A DNA stretch of 64,000 nt from Chondromyces crocatus (GTDB lineage: Bacteria > Myxococcota_A > Polyangia > Polyangiales > Polyangiaceae). Of this stretch, positions 17,290 to 25,715 are shown in pieces. Every line of letters begins with the position of its first letter. The first letter of the stretch is position 1. A program made the translations under genes and the position numbers. The stretch is taken from contig NZ_CP012159.1 of the NCBI RefSeq assembly GCF_001189295.1, forward strand, positions 1,688,001 to 1,752,000, in the 5' to 3' direction. The notes below the pieces were generated by a model. The model searched no databases and was not told the origin of the DNA. It was given only the letters and a program-made list of their open reading frames with translations.

Positions 17290-18360
17290 TCAGGCGGCCG
17301 TGACGTCGGCCTGCGTCTCGTCGCCAGACGCTGGACGGGTGGCGGCGAGGGGAGGGGGGGGCGTGCACCGGGCGAGCCGCTCTTTCGCGAGGGCGTGGTA
17401 CTGCGTGGCGATCTCCGCACTGTAGCAGCGCCGCCCCACGGCGAAGGCGGCGACGGCCGTGGTGCAGAGGCCGCCGAACGGCTCCCACACGACGTCGCCA
17501 GGATCCGACGAGGCGCGGATGATCCGGTCGAGTAGCTTCACGGGCTTCTGATTGCCATGCAGCGCGCGCGCCTCGGCCTTGAATCGCTCGGCGCCGCGCA
17601 CCGCCGGCTCGTGCCACACATTCGTGACGCCGACCTCGCAATGGAATTTCGAGCGCATTCCGGCCCACTCTTCCCCCGTGAGTGAGCGCTTCCCGTCGAC
17701 GGAGAAATAGGGGCGCCCCTCCGGGCGTCCGCGCGCATTGGCGAAGGCGACGAGGCGCTCGAAGGCCTCGGCGGGGGGGTAATACCAGAGGTGGCAGCGG
17801 GTGAAGTACTTGCGCGTCGCGGCGTTCTTCACGCCGCACGCTTCATTGGTCAATCCGATGGGCAGGCCCGAGCGCTCCCACTCGCGGCGGAGCCACGCCT
17901 TCATGGGCATGCTGACGCCAGCGGAGTCGAGGTGGACCTCGCGGACGTACTGCGCGCAGACCTCGGTGACCATGGGGAACTTGCGCAGCGTGCGGGTGTT
18001 CGCATTGCCGGCGACGTGGGCGATGCCTTTGTCCCAGATATGGCAGCTCCGGTACGCCCAGCCATTGCGCATGAGGAGGGCGTGGACGGTGGCCCAGCCG
18101 ATCTCGGTGCCCCAGAACCAGAGGGTGGTGGAGGGCAAGGCGCGGCGAGACCAGGCGTCGACGTGAGGCGCATACCAGTCGACGAGGCCATCCGGGGTCG
18201 GCGGATCGCCCGGGAAGCCCGAGACACCGTACGCGCCGTCGGAGACGATGACCGTGGGCGCAGGCCAGGTGTCGTAATGGTCGAGGGCATTGCCCAGCAC
18301 GAGGGTGGGGCGGAGCTCTCGCTGGATGGGTCGGCGCGCGGTGGGCGGCACGGGGGGCAT
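17290..18360 (-). CDS. Solitary beta-class DNA adenine/cytosine-N4 methyltransferase
   Basis: A 356-residue protein with amino-methyltransferase motifs in the beta-class order. The catalytic motif IV region is near residue 38 (VIVSDGAYGVSGFPGD), the target-recognition region is in the middle, and motifs X/I are at the C-terminus (HGNQKPVKLLDRII, then GDVVWEPFGGLCTTAVAAF with the SAM-binding FGG, then GRRCYSAEI). The usual DPPY is replaced by DGAY, which is unusual and could alter activity or simply mark a divergent, phage-like branch. No restriction endonuclease is adjacent, so it is an orphan methylase, perhaps epigenetic or a phage remnant. Its start has no strong ribosome site. Confidence 0.8.
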   Translation of the reverse strand: MPPVPPTARRPIQRELRPTLVLGNALDHYDTWPAPTVIVSDGAYGVSGFPGDPPTPDGLVDWYAPHVDAWSRRALPSTTLWFWGTEIGWATVHALLMRNGWAYRSCHIWDKGIAHVAGNANTRTLRKFPMVTEVCAQYVREVHLDSAGVSMPMKAWLRREWERSGLPIGLTNEACGVKNAATRKYFTRCHLWYYPPAEAFERLVAFANARGRPEGRPYFSVDGKRSLTGEEWAGMRSKFHCEVGVTNVWHEPAVRGAERFKAEARALHGNQKPVKLLDRIIRASSDPGDVVWEPFGGLCTTAVAAFAVGRRCYSAEIATQYHALAKERLARCTPPPPLAATRPASGDETQADVTAA

Positions 18361-18541
18361 CCAATCGAATCGGCGAAAACAGTCAACAAAACGGCAGAAG
18401 TCGCCAGGACCCGAGGACCCGAGAAGGGCGACGCGAGGGCGGGTTTTTCGCGGGGGTTGCGCTGGAGGCTGCCGCAGGTGCCGTGCCGGCGAAGAGGCTC
18501 GGTTCGAGGCTGGCTGGCTTCGGGTGAGGCCCGGTTCGAGG

Positions 18542-18952
18542 CTACCTGGCTTCGGGGTAGAGGTACTCGACCAGGGTGTCGGTCAGGTCGTCGTGGAGTT
18601 CGCCTTCGCCTTCCATGCGACGGAAGATGTCCTCGGTCGGCTCGTACACGTAACGGACGAGCCGGCGGGGCTCGCCGAATTTCTCGGCGGTGAGGACCAT
18701 CGCGGTGATGTCCCGCTGCCACTCCAGGGCAATCTCGGCGTTGCGAGGTGGGCGCTGAAGGCGAAATTTCCCGGCGGCGTCACGCCACAGGCGGAGGCCG
18801 GGCATGGCGCTTTCGCCGGTGAGATCGCGGGCCAGGCGCTCGATGGTCTTCAGGGCACGGCGGTTCACCGGGGCGTCGCCGGAGGCCGTGAGCTTTTCCT
18901 GGAGGGACTTCGAGAGATCCTGGAGGCGTTTGCGTCCTGTGTCCTCCGACAT
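18542..18952 (-). CDS. Small conserved-looking unknown protein
   Basis: A 136-residue soluble protein with a helical N-terminus (SEDTGRKRLQDLSKSLQEKL, then NRRALKTIERLARDL) and a C-terminal part rich in Trp, Arg and acidic residues (GLRLWRDAAGKFRLQRPP... TLVEYLYPEAR). I recognise no family. The internal ATG is preferred because the extension up to 19096 consists of a repeat-encoded GPARHA tract. It lies 181 bp upstream of the methyltransferase gene on the same strand, so the two may share a transcript. Its stop region shows a short duplication with downstream DNA (GGTTCGAGGCT twice, 18500-18541). Confidence 0.65.
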   Translation of the reverse strand: MSEDTGRKRLQDLSKSLQEKLTASGDAPVNRRALKTIERLARDLTGESAMPGLRLWRDAAGKFRLQRPPRNAEIALEWQRDITAMVLTAEKFGEPRRLVRYVYEPTEDIFRRMEGEGELHDDLTDTLVEYLYPEAR

Positions 18953-19000
18953 CGCGTCCAGGCTAACCGAAGGGGCTTGCAGGGTCGAGCTTCGCCGGGC

Positions 19001-19054
19001 GTGCCGCGCTGGACCGGCGTGCCGCGCTGGACCGGCGTGCCGCGCTGGACCGGC
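19001..19054. repeat. Three perfect 18-bp tandem repeats
   Basis: GTGCCGCGCTGGACCGGC occurs three times in a row in the divergent region between the small unknown gene and the metallopeptidase gene. Each unit carries GGTCCAGCGCGGCAC on the other strand. It could be an operator array or a slipped repeat. Confidence 0.9.
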
Positions 19055-19133
19055 TGCGTCACGGGGCTTCACCCGGTCGAGGTGAGGCCGCTTCACCTGG
19101 CGGTGCCGTTGCCATCGGTCGGCGTTACGCTGC

Positions 19134-20699
19134 GTGCTCGTCGTGCCGTTCTCTCATCGTCCGCTCGTGCCCGTGCCCCTCTGGGTCGCCCTCGTGTCCA
19201 CGCTGGTCGGCCTTGCGTGCGTCGGCCTTGCGTGCGGTGGCTCGTCGTCCGTCCGGACGGGGGGGCCGGCGGACGGTGCGACACGCGGTCTGGAGAGACG
19301 ATCTCCTGCGACCTCCGGCGGCCTCCAGTACGTCGCGAAGGCCGCTCCAGGCGCCCGGACGCTGCGCATCGAGCTGTCGCTGCCTCCAGGTCCTGCACGT
19401 CTGCTGGTCGTGGAGGAGGGGGCCGAAGCCTTCGTGCGTGACGTCGAGTTCGTTGCAGCGGCCAGCGCGGAGGGCGCTGGTCGCGGTGCGGCGGCGCCTC
19501 GGCGGCTGCTTCTCCACGGAGACCGGTGGCGCATGCCGGCATGTCCTCAGGGCTGCCAGGTCGTGTACCGCTTCTTGCTCGATGAGGCGGCGGCGGCGAT
19601 GGACCATGTCGGCTATGCCGCCGAACGGCAGGGGACCTACCTGGCGCCACCGTCCACCTGGTTGCTTCGCCCTGCCCCGGGAGGTCCGGACGCCGAGGAA
19701 ACGCGGTTCCGCCTCCGGGTCGAGGTGCCCGAGGGGGTGCAGTTCGCGTCGGGGCTCTTCCGCGCGGCAGGGGCGCCGGACGAGTACGAGGCGACGCTCT
19801 CGGATCTCCCCCGCACGCCCTATGCCGTGTTCGGGGCGGTGGAGAGGCTCCAGGTGCCCGTGCGCGGGGGGGTGATCGAGGTGGCGCTGCTGCCCGGTCT
19901 CCTGCACGTGGGGTTGCAGGAGATCCGCCAGTGGATCGAGCAGGCGGCGGGAGACGTCGCTGGCTACTTCGGTGCGTTTCCCGTCCCGTCGGCGCTCGTC
20001 ATCGTGTTGCCGTCGGAGGGAGAGCACGGGGGATATTCCACGGCACTCGGCAATGGGGGCGCGTCGGTCATGGCGCGGGTCGGGCGGTCCACGTCGTTGC
20101 ACGGGCTCCTGCGCGGCTGGGAGCTGACGCACGAGTTCGTGCACCTCGGGTTTCCCAATGTGCATCGCCGGCATTCGTGGCTCGAAGAAGGGATCGCCAC
20201 CTATGTCGAGCCGATCGCGCGGGCGCGCAGGGGGCTGATCCCCGTCGAGAAGGTATGGCGCGATTTCGCGCTGGGCTTCCCGAAAGGGCTGCCGGAGCCA
20301 GGGGACCGGGGGCTCGACCATACGCCCACCTGGGGTCGCACCTACTGGGGCGGGGCCCTGTTCTGCTTTCTGGCGGACGTCGAGATTCGAAGGCGCACGC
20401 GCAATGAGCGCTCGCTCGACGACGCGTTGCGGGCGGTCCTCGCGGCCGGTGGAAACGTGTCGGTTCGCTGGCCGATCGAGCAGGTGATCGAGGTGGGGGA
20501 CGAGGCGACCGGGGTGCCCGTGCTGGCGGAGCTGTATGCGCAATGGAAGGATCGGCCGGTGGAGCCGGACCTGGAGGCGCTGTGGCGGCAGCTCGGGGTG
20601 CGACTCGGAGAGCGGCGGGTGTTCTTCGACGAGGCCGCGCCCCTCGCGGGCATCCGGGACGCCATCGTGCCCCGGAGGGCGATTGCTGGCGGGCCGTGA
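19134..20699 (+). CDS. Secreted M61-like gluzincin metallopeptidase, probable lipoprotein
   Basis: About 521 residues. A hydrophobic leader ends in a lipobox-like VGLACGG, so the protein is probably exported and lipid-anchored. A beta-rich N-terminal domain (about 70-260) precedes the catalytic domain, which has HEFVHLGFPN (HExxH at 333-337) and, about 15 residues later, WLEEGIATY (Glu352). The spacing and the WxxEGxAxY pattern fit M1/M61-type gluzincins, which use the two His and the distal Glu to hold zinc. An N-terminal beta domain is common in M61; I see no PDZ domain after the catalytic part. The start is uncertain: several in-frame GTG codons exist, with 19134 the most upstream. Confidence 0.8.
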   Translation: MLVVPFSHRPLVPVPLWVALVSTLVGLACVGLACGGSSSVRTGGPADGATRGLERRSPATSGGLQYVAKAAPGARTLRIELSLPPGPARLLVVEEGAEAFVRDVEFVAAASAEGAGRGAAAPRRLLLHGDRWRMPACPQGCQVVYRFLLDEAAAAMDHVGYAAERQGTYLAPPSTWLLRPAPGGPDAEETRFRLRVEVPEGVQFASGLFRAAGAPDEYEATLSDLPRTPYAVFGAVERLQVPVRGGVIEVALLPGLLHVGLQEIRQWIEQAAGDVAGYFGAFPVPSALVIVLPSEGEHGGYSTALGNGGASVMARVGRSTSLHGLLRGWELTHEFVHLGFPNVHRRHSWLEEGIATYVEPIARARRGLIPVEKVWRDFALGFPKGLPEPGDRGLDHTPTWGRTYWGGALFCFLADVEIRRRTRNERSLDDALRAVLAAGGNVSVRWPIEQVIEVGDEATGVPVLAELYAQWKDRPVEPDLEALWRQLGVRLGERRVFFDEAAPLAGIRDAIVPRRAIAGGP

Positions 20700-20720
20700 C
20701 GGCGCTGGGGCGCTACGAAT

Positions 20721-22658
20721 TCAGTGCGCCAGCGGGTGCCCGTCGACGCGGAGCTGAAACAGAAAGTACGGCGGCATGCAGGCGCCACGTCCGGCCGGGG
20801 TCCGTGCGCACACGTAATCGTCGCGGCATGCGTGCTCGGCGTCGCAGGCCTGAAGCCCGGCGGGCTGCACGGTCTCTGCAATGCATTGCTCGAAGGGGAG
20901 CTTCCGGGCGAGGCAGCCATTGAAGGTGGCGAGCACGGGGATCCCGCCGCACACGCCGTCAGGGCTCGCCTCGGCGTCGCCGCAGGTCGTGAAGCACATG
21001 CCGCCGGGGAAGCCGACCTCGTTGGTGTCGCAGCCGGCAGGCGCGGCGCATGCCGTGCGGGTCATCCGGGCCACGCCGTCCCGCCGTCCGTCGTCGTTCG
21101 GCTGGATCCGTGCGGTCTCGCAGGCGTCTCCTGCCCGGCCAGGGCCCGGCGTGGAGCACACGCCCACGTCGCGATCGGTGGCGTCGTGGTCCCCCAGGGT
21201 GCAGACCAGCCCGGGCTCGCACGTCCACGCCGCGAAGCCGGGATCTCCCAGGCCGCAATGGGCATGGCGCGGGCCACCGCGCTCGCCGGGCTCGGCGCGT
21301 TCGGCGATGGGGGCGTGGAGATCGGGTGCTGCTCCTCCGGCGAGCGCCTCCGTGAGCGCCGCGCGTCGCCGCAGGTCGTCGCCGAGGTGAGGGGAGACGG
21401 CCACGTGCAGGCCATTGGCGCCGTGGCCGCCGGGGGGGTCTTCCCCCAGGAGGTGGAAGCCGGCCACGCTGCGGCTCTGGTGGCACCCCTGGCAGGAGAG
21501 CTGGTCGAGCCGGCGCAGCAAGGCCGCCGGCGATTGAATGCTGGGGTACGGGGTCAGATCCAGCGCGGCGAGCTCCCGGGGTTCGAAGAGCTGCCGGAAC
21601 GGGCGGTTGTGTCGGCGCGCGAGGCCACGGGGGCTGACCGACGTCGCCCGCCTCGCCAGGAATGGCTCCGGGAGGACGGCGGTGCCCGCATCGATCGCCG
21701 CGAGGTGCTCGGGGTGGGCCATCCAGCGCAGCAGCTCCGCGCGAAGGCGGCGGTCCGTCCGGATCTTCGCCACGTCCGGTGTGTTTTCGAGCGGCTTCGG
21801 GGCGAGGTGGCCTTGCGCGTCGGGGGCGAAGGCGAGCAGCAGGTATTCGGCGTGGCCCGCCATGTGGGGCCGGACGGTGGACGGCCAGCGCACCGTTTGC
21901 ACATTGAGATTCACGCCGAGCAGCCGGTGGGTGGCCACGCGCGCGGGGGAGAGCGGCCCCTCTTCGCCCGTCAGCCACGCGCCGAGGGCCGCGCCGCTCA
22001 GGTGACTCGGCGCTCGCCATGCGCGCGCGGCGTCCGCGCAAGGGATGTCTCCTCCGGACGGCGGCACGAGCAGCTCCAGGATGACCGTCGCCGGAAGCTT
22101 GGAGGCCAGCGGTCCAGAAGGTGAGCTGCGGCCGTAGGCGAGGCGATAGGCGAGCCGCACCTCGCCACAGCTCCCGGGGTGGAAAGGAGCCCGGTCGAGG
22201 CGATTCACCACCCCACTCAGCTCGAAACGCGCGTCGGCGGCGCGCAGCCAGCCCACGTCCAGGAGCCGGTGGGGTTTGCTCCCGACGCCCACGCCGCTCA
22301 AGGGGTCCGTCGTGCGAAGGGTGCGCACCTCGGCCTCGACGGCGCGCACCAGTGTGCCGAAGCGGGGAGCCCGCGCGAGATCAGCGTTCCCTCCCGACAC
22401 GCCGTCGAGACGCTCCCCCAGGCCGTGACCCCGGGCTTCCACGGCGCGGAGGGCGCCGTGCTCGGTGATCAGCGTGAGGGTGCGCCGCTCGATGGAAGGC
22501 GGTTGCACGTCGGTATCGCGCGTGCCGGAAGCGCCGTTGAAACCGGGAGCGGGCGCCACGGGCGGCGGAGGCGCTGGTCGTATGTCAGGGCCGGGGGTGC
22601 AGGAAACGAAAAGCAGCGCGAAGAGGCCGCGGTGGAGACGCCGGAGAGGGAGGAACAT
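20721..22658 (-). CDS. Large lipoprotein with CxxCH heme-type motif
   Basis: A 645-residue protein with a short signal peptide and lipobox (FALLFVSC), then a Pro-rich linker. In its middle is LSCQGCHQS, a CxxCH motif typical of covalently bound heme c. The remaining part is Cys-rich (many pairs such as CEPGLVCTLGD and CGDAEASPDGVCGG), like other secreted myxobacterial proteins with multiple disulfides. It is predicted to sit on the periplasmic side of a membrane. It may be a cytochrome-c-like electron carrier or a structural Cys-rich lipoprotein; a second heme ligand cannot be named from sequence alone. It converges with the gluzincin gene with only 21 bp between the stops. Confidence 0.75.
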   Translation of the reverse strand: MFLPLRRLHRGLFALLFVSCTPGPDIRPAPPPPVAPAPGFNGASGTRDTDVQPPSIERRTLTLITEHGALRAVEARGHGLGERLDGVSGGNADLARAPRFGTLVRAVEAEVRTLRTTDPLSGVGVGSKPHRLLDVGWLRAADARFELSGVVNRLDRAPFHPGSCGEVRLAYRLAYGRSSPSGPLASKLPATVILELLVPPSGGDIPCADAARAWRAPSHLSGAALGAWLTGEEGPLSPARVATHRLLGVNLNVQTVRWPSTVRPHMAGHAEYLLLAFAPDAQGHLAPKPLENTPDVAKIRTDRRLRAELLRWMAHPEHLAAIDAGTAVLPEPFLARRATSVSPRGLARRHNRPFRQLFEPRELAALDLTPYPSIQSPAALLRRLDQLSCQGCHQSRSVAGFHLLGEDPPGGHGANGLHVAVSPHLGDDLRRRAALTEALAGGAAPDLHAPIAERAEPGERGGPRHAHCGLGDPGFAAWTCEPGLVCTLGDHDATDRDVGVCSTPGPGRAGDACETARIQPNDDGRRDGVARMTRTACAAPAGCDTNEVGFPGGMCFTTCGDAEASPDGVCGGIPVLATFNGCLARKLPFEQCIAETVQPAGLQACDAEHACRDDYVCARTPAGRGACMPPYFLFQLRVDGHPLAH

Positions 22659-23001
22659 CGAATGAAGAATCTAGCCGGGTGTGGTCGGCACGCGGAGCTT
22701 GAATCCGTTCGTCACTCGTCCGTGGTCGCGCGGTCGATAGCGGTCAGGAGCGTCGCAGCAGATCGTCCCATCCGCCCCGGAGAGTGCATCGCGCCGCCCC
22801 GTACGGAGCACTCGTGGGCTCATTGAGCCTGAAAATCGCGGCCGATTGCGCGTCGGCGCACCGCATTGGTATCGAATTGGTTGGACTGGCCGCCCCGGGC
22901 ATCTGGGAAGCGAGCGTTCCCTTGCGGGTTTTCATTTTCGAGGGATACCAAATGGGAAACGCCTGTCGCTCCACGGAAACAATCAGCACCGGGAGGTCTT
23001 G
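22659..23001. other. Divergent intergenic region, relatively AT-rich 3' half
   Basis: 343 bp without a supported gene. The stretch from about 22830 to 22990 is less GC-rich than its surroundings and contains ATTGGTATCGAATTGGTTGG, a plausible promoter area for the P450 gene. I cannot assign boxes with confidence. Confidence 0.4.
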
Positions 23002-24189
23002 GTGAACCAGCAAATCGATCTATTCATGGACCAGAACACCCGCCGGAATCCTTATCCGGTATACGCCGAGCTGCGTCGCAACCGGCCCGTATGCCAGGTC
23101 AAAGGTGGAATCTGGGTCGCCGCGCGGCACGCCGACGTCATGCGTATCGCGAAGGACGTGACGAGCTTCTCTTCCTCGGGATTCCGCGTGATCCTGAGCC
23201 CTCCGACCATTGGCCCGAATCCCGTGGCCGAATCCATCCTCGCCCTCGATCCACCGAACCATACCCAGCTGCGCGCGCTGGTGAGCCGCGCATTCACACC
23301 GCGCAACATCGGCCGCCTCGAGGGGCGCGTCACCGACATCGCCAATGAAATCGGCGACCGCCTCCGCGACATGGGCGAGGCCGATCTGGTCGCCGAGCTG
23401 GCGGGCCCGCTGCCTGCGCGGATCATCGCGGAGATCCTGGGGCTCGACCCCGCACTGCACCGCGAATTCAAGCGGTGGGGCGAGCACCTCGCGGTCATCA
23501 CGCCGGCGACCGTGGATCCGCTCGCCAGTGCCATCCGGTCCAGCATCGGCGAGATGGAGCGGTACTTCAAAGAGGTGATTGCGGCGCGTCGCCGAAATCC
23601 CCGGGAGGATATCGTCACCGACCTGACGCGGGCGGAGGTCGATGGCGTGAAGCTCAGCGATCCGCAGATCATCTCGTTTCTCTTTCTCCTGCTGAGCGGC
23701 GGCTTCGAGACCACGGTGAACCTCATTGCCCACGCGATGATGATCCTGTCCGCGCGTCCTCAGGATCACGATCGGCTCCGGGCCGAGCCGCACATGATCC
23801 CCGCCTTCGTGGAAGAGGTGCTGCGGTACGAGCCGCCGCTCCAGGGGTTGCCGCGGGTGTGCTCCGCCGACGTGGTGATCGGCGGGCAGTTCATTCCTGC
23901 TGGCTCGCTCGTCGTGGGCTTGATCGGGTCGGCGAACCGGGACGAGAGCCTCTATCACGACCCCGACCAGTTCGACATGGACCGGGAGCAGCATGGCGCG
24001 CTGGCCTTCGGTCACGGGATTCACTTCTGCCTCGGGGCTGCGCTGGCGAGGCTGGAAGGGCGGCTGTCCCTGGAAGCGCTGCTCTCGCGCTTCCGGCGGT
24101 TGCAGCAGCTCCCGGGCGAGATCACGTACACGTGCGCGATCTCGTTGCGCGGGCCGATCGCCGTGCCGATGCGCTTCATCCCGGGGTGA
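23002..24189 (+). CDS. Cytochrome P450, bacterial soluble type
   Basis: A 395-residue P450 monooxygenase of the usual size for soluble bacterial CYPs. Visible elements are the I-helix oxygen-binding motif (LLSGGFETTVN), the K-helix ExxR (EEVLRYEPP), and the heme loop FGHGIHFCLGAALARLEG with the thiolate ligand Cys343. The start is a GTG five bases after GGGAGG; longer upstream frames lack homology. No ferredoxin or reductase gene is nearby, so redox partners must be encoded elsewhere. No biosynthetic cluster surrounds it, so the substrate cannot be inferred. Its N-terminal leader region is less GC-rich than neighbouring genes. Confidence 0.93.
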   Translation: MNQQIDLFMDQNTRRNPYPVYAELRRNRPVCQVKGGIWVAARHADVMRIAKDVTSFSSSGFRVILSPPTIGPNPVAESILALDPPNHTQLRALVSRAFTPRNIGRLEGRVTDIANEIGDRLRDMGEADLVAELAGPLPARIIAEILGLDPALHREFKRWGEHLAVITPATVDPLASAIRSSIGEMERYFKEVIAARRRNPREDIVTDLTRAEVDGVKLSDPQIISFLFLLLSGGFETTVNLIAHAMMILSARPQDHDRLRAEPHMIPAFVEEVLRYEPPLQGLPRVCSADVVIGGQFIPAGSLVVGLIGSANRDESLYHDPDQFDMDREQHGALAFGHGIHFCLGAALARLEGRLSLEALLSRFRRLQQLPGEITYTCAISLRGPIAVPMRFIPG

Positions 24190-24341
24190 TCCCGGCGTGA
24201 CGGGCGCTCGGCGCCGGCTGGATGGGGCTGCTCCGGCCGTCGCCGGCGAGGTCGGCGCTGCCGACCCCGGCAGCTCCGGGTCGAGGTCGGGGTCGGCGGT
24301 GGTGGGTGACGCCCCCTGAGGGCGCGGTACACTCGCCGGCC

Positions 24342-25715
24342 ATGGTGCTGGTCGCTCCGAAGAAGATCACGCGAAGGGCTTCCCTCCCGAGGCTCGTTGC
24401 AGCGGGGGGGCTCTGGGGTTCCCTGCTCGTGGCGACGCTTCCGGGCTGCGCGCCCGAGGAGACGCTCAACCCGAGGGTCGACTGCTCGACGAGCGCAATG
24501 AACCAGCGGCTCCTTCGCCGGATGCACGAGACCTACCTCTGGAACAAGGAGATCCCTGCGGACGTCGATCCGCTCGCCTACGACTCGCCCGCAGCATTGC
24601 TCGACGCGATCGTGTACTCGGAGCGCGATCTCTGGAGCCACATCTCGCCAGCCGCGACGGTGAGCGCCTACTACGGCGAGGGGAAGTCCATGGGCCTCGG
24701 GGTCCGCTGGAAGTTCGATGCCGACGGCGCGTTCCGCATCGCCATGACGTACGAGGGCGCGCCTGCTGCCGAGGCAGGGCTGCTGCGCGGGGATGAGGTG
24801 CTGGCGATCAACGGGGTGGACATCGAGACGATCGACGCCGAGGGCCGGTGGGGCTCGGCCACGGGGGAGGACGCCGAGGGGGTGGCCGTCGAGCTGCGTG
24901 TGCGGCGTGCGGGCGGGGAGCCCGAGACGATCACGCTGCACAAGCGGGTGTACACGCTGCTGTCCGTCGCGGCGCCGAAGATCTTCGAGGTCGGTGGCAG
25001 GAAGATCGGCTACCTGCTGGTGGACCGCTTCATCACGCCGACGTACGCCGGGCTCCGCTCCGCGTTCGCCGTGCTCGACGAGGCGCAGGTGCAGGACCTC
25101 ATCCTCGACCTTCGCTACAACGGCGGCGGTCTGACGGAGGCCTCCCGGGTGCTCGCCAGCTTCATCGGGGGCAAACCCCTCGATGGACGCGCCTACAGCC
25201 TCACCCTGCACAACGATCAGCAGCGGAGCGAGGACGCGATCGCGCGCTTCTCCATCGCCGAGAACCAGCTCTCGCTGCCCCGGCTCGCGGTGATCACCAC
25301 CGGCTCCTCCGCCTCCGCGAGCGAGCTCGTGATCAACGGGCTGGACCCGTGGATCCGGGTCGGCCTCATCGGGGCGACGACGTACGGCAAGCCCGTGGGG
25401 TCACGTGCGTACACGGAGTGCGAGATGACCGTCTCGGCGATCACCTTCCGCACCGTGAACGCCGACGGCGACGGCGGCTACTTCGACGGCCTGCCCGTCG
25501 ACTGCGCCGCCGAGGATCAGCTCGGGGCGCAGCTCGGTGATCCGGCCGAGGCCTCCATCGCGGAGGCGATCCACTGGTTGACGAGCAACGTCGACGGTGA
25601 GCCGGGCGTGGTCGAGAGCTGCTCCGTCACTGCGGGCAGCAGTGCCGCGCTCCGGCCGCCGCCGCGAAGGCAGCCCCAGCTTCGCGGTTTCCTGCTCGAA
25701 GTGGGCGCTTTCTAG
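24342..25715 (+). CDS. S41 family (C-terminal processing-like) protease lipoprotein
   Basis: A 457-residue protein with a signal peptide ending in a lipobox (ATLPGC, Cys36). A PDZ domain follows (about 120-190, EGAPAAEAGLLRGDEVLAIN) and then the S41 catalytic core. The core shows GRKIGYLLVDRF, the DLRYNGGG turn, the nucleophile Ser in TTGSSASASELV, and a Lys in TTYGKPVGS, matching the Ser/Lys dyad of tail-specific proteases. It is predicted to act in the periplasm on C-termini of envelope proteins. The ATG at 24342 was chosen because the signal peptide begins there. Its TAG stop shares the tetranucleotide CTAG with the stop of the convergent gene. Confidence 0.88.
   Translation: MVLVAPKKITRRASLPRLVAAGGLWGSLLVATLPGCAPEETLNPRVDCSTSAMNQRLLRRMHETYLWNKEIPADVDPLAYDSPAALLDAIVYSERDLWSHISPAATVSAYYGEGKSMGLGVRWKFDADGAFRIAMTYEGAPAAEAGLLRGDEVLAINGVDIETIDAEGRWGSATGEDAEGVAVELRVRRAGGEPETITLHKRVYTLLSVAAPKIFEVGGRKIGYLLVDRFITPTYAGLRSAFAVLDEAQVQDLILDLRYNGGGLTEASRVLASFIGGKPLDGRAYSLTLHNDQQRSEDAIARFSIAENQLSLPRLAVITTGSSASASELVINGLDPWIRVGLIGATTYGKPVGSRAYTECEMTVSAITFRTVNADGDGGYFDGLPVDCAAEDQLGAQLGDPAEASIAEAIHWLTSNVDGEPGVVESCSVTAGSSAALRPPPRRQPQLRGFLLEVGAF

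Noticed and set aside
15101-17839. 912-residue minus-strand frame
   Set aside because: Antisense to the kinase-receiver-cyclase gene, whose domains are clear.
18500-18541. tRNA T-loop suggested by GGTTCGA
   Set aside because: No acceptor or anticodon stems can be drawn; it is a short direct duplication.
20724-22124. 466-residue plus-strand frame
   Set aside because: Antisense to the CxxCH lipoprotein, which has a signal peptide, a lipobox and Cys pairs.
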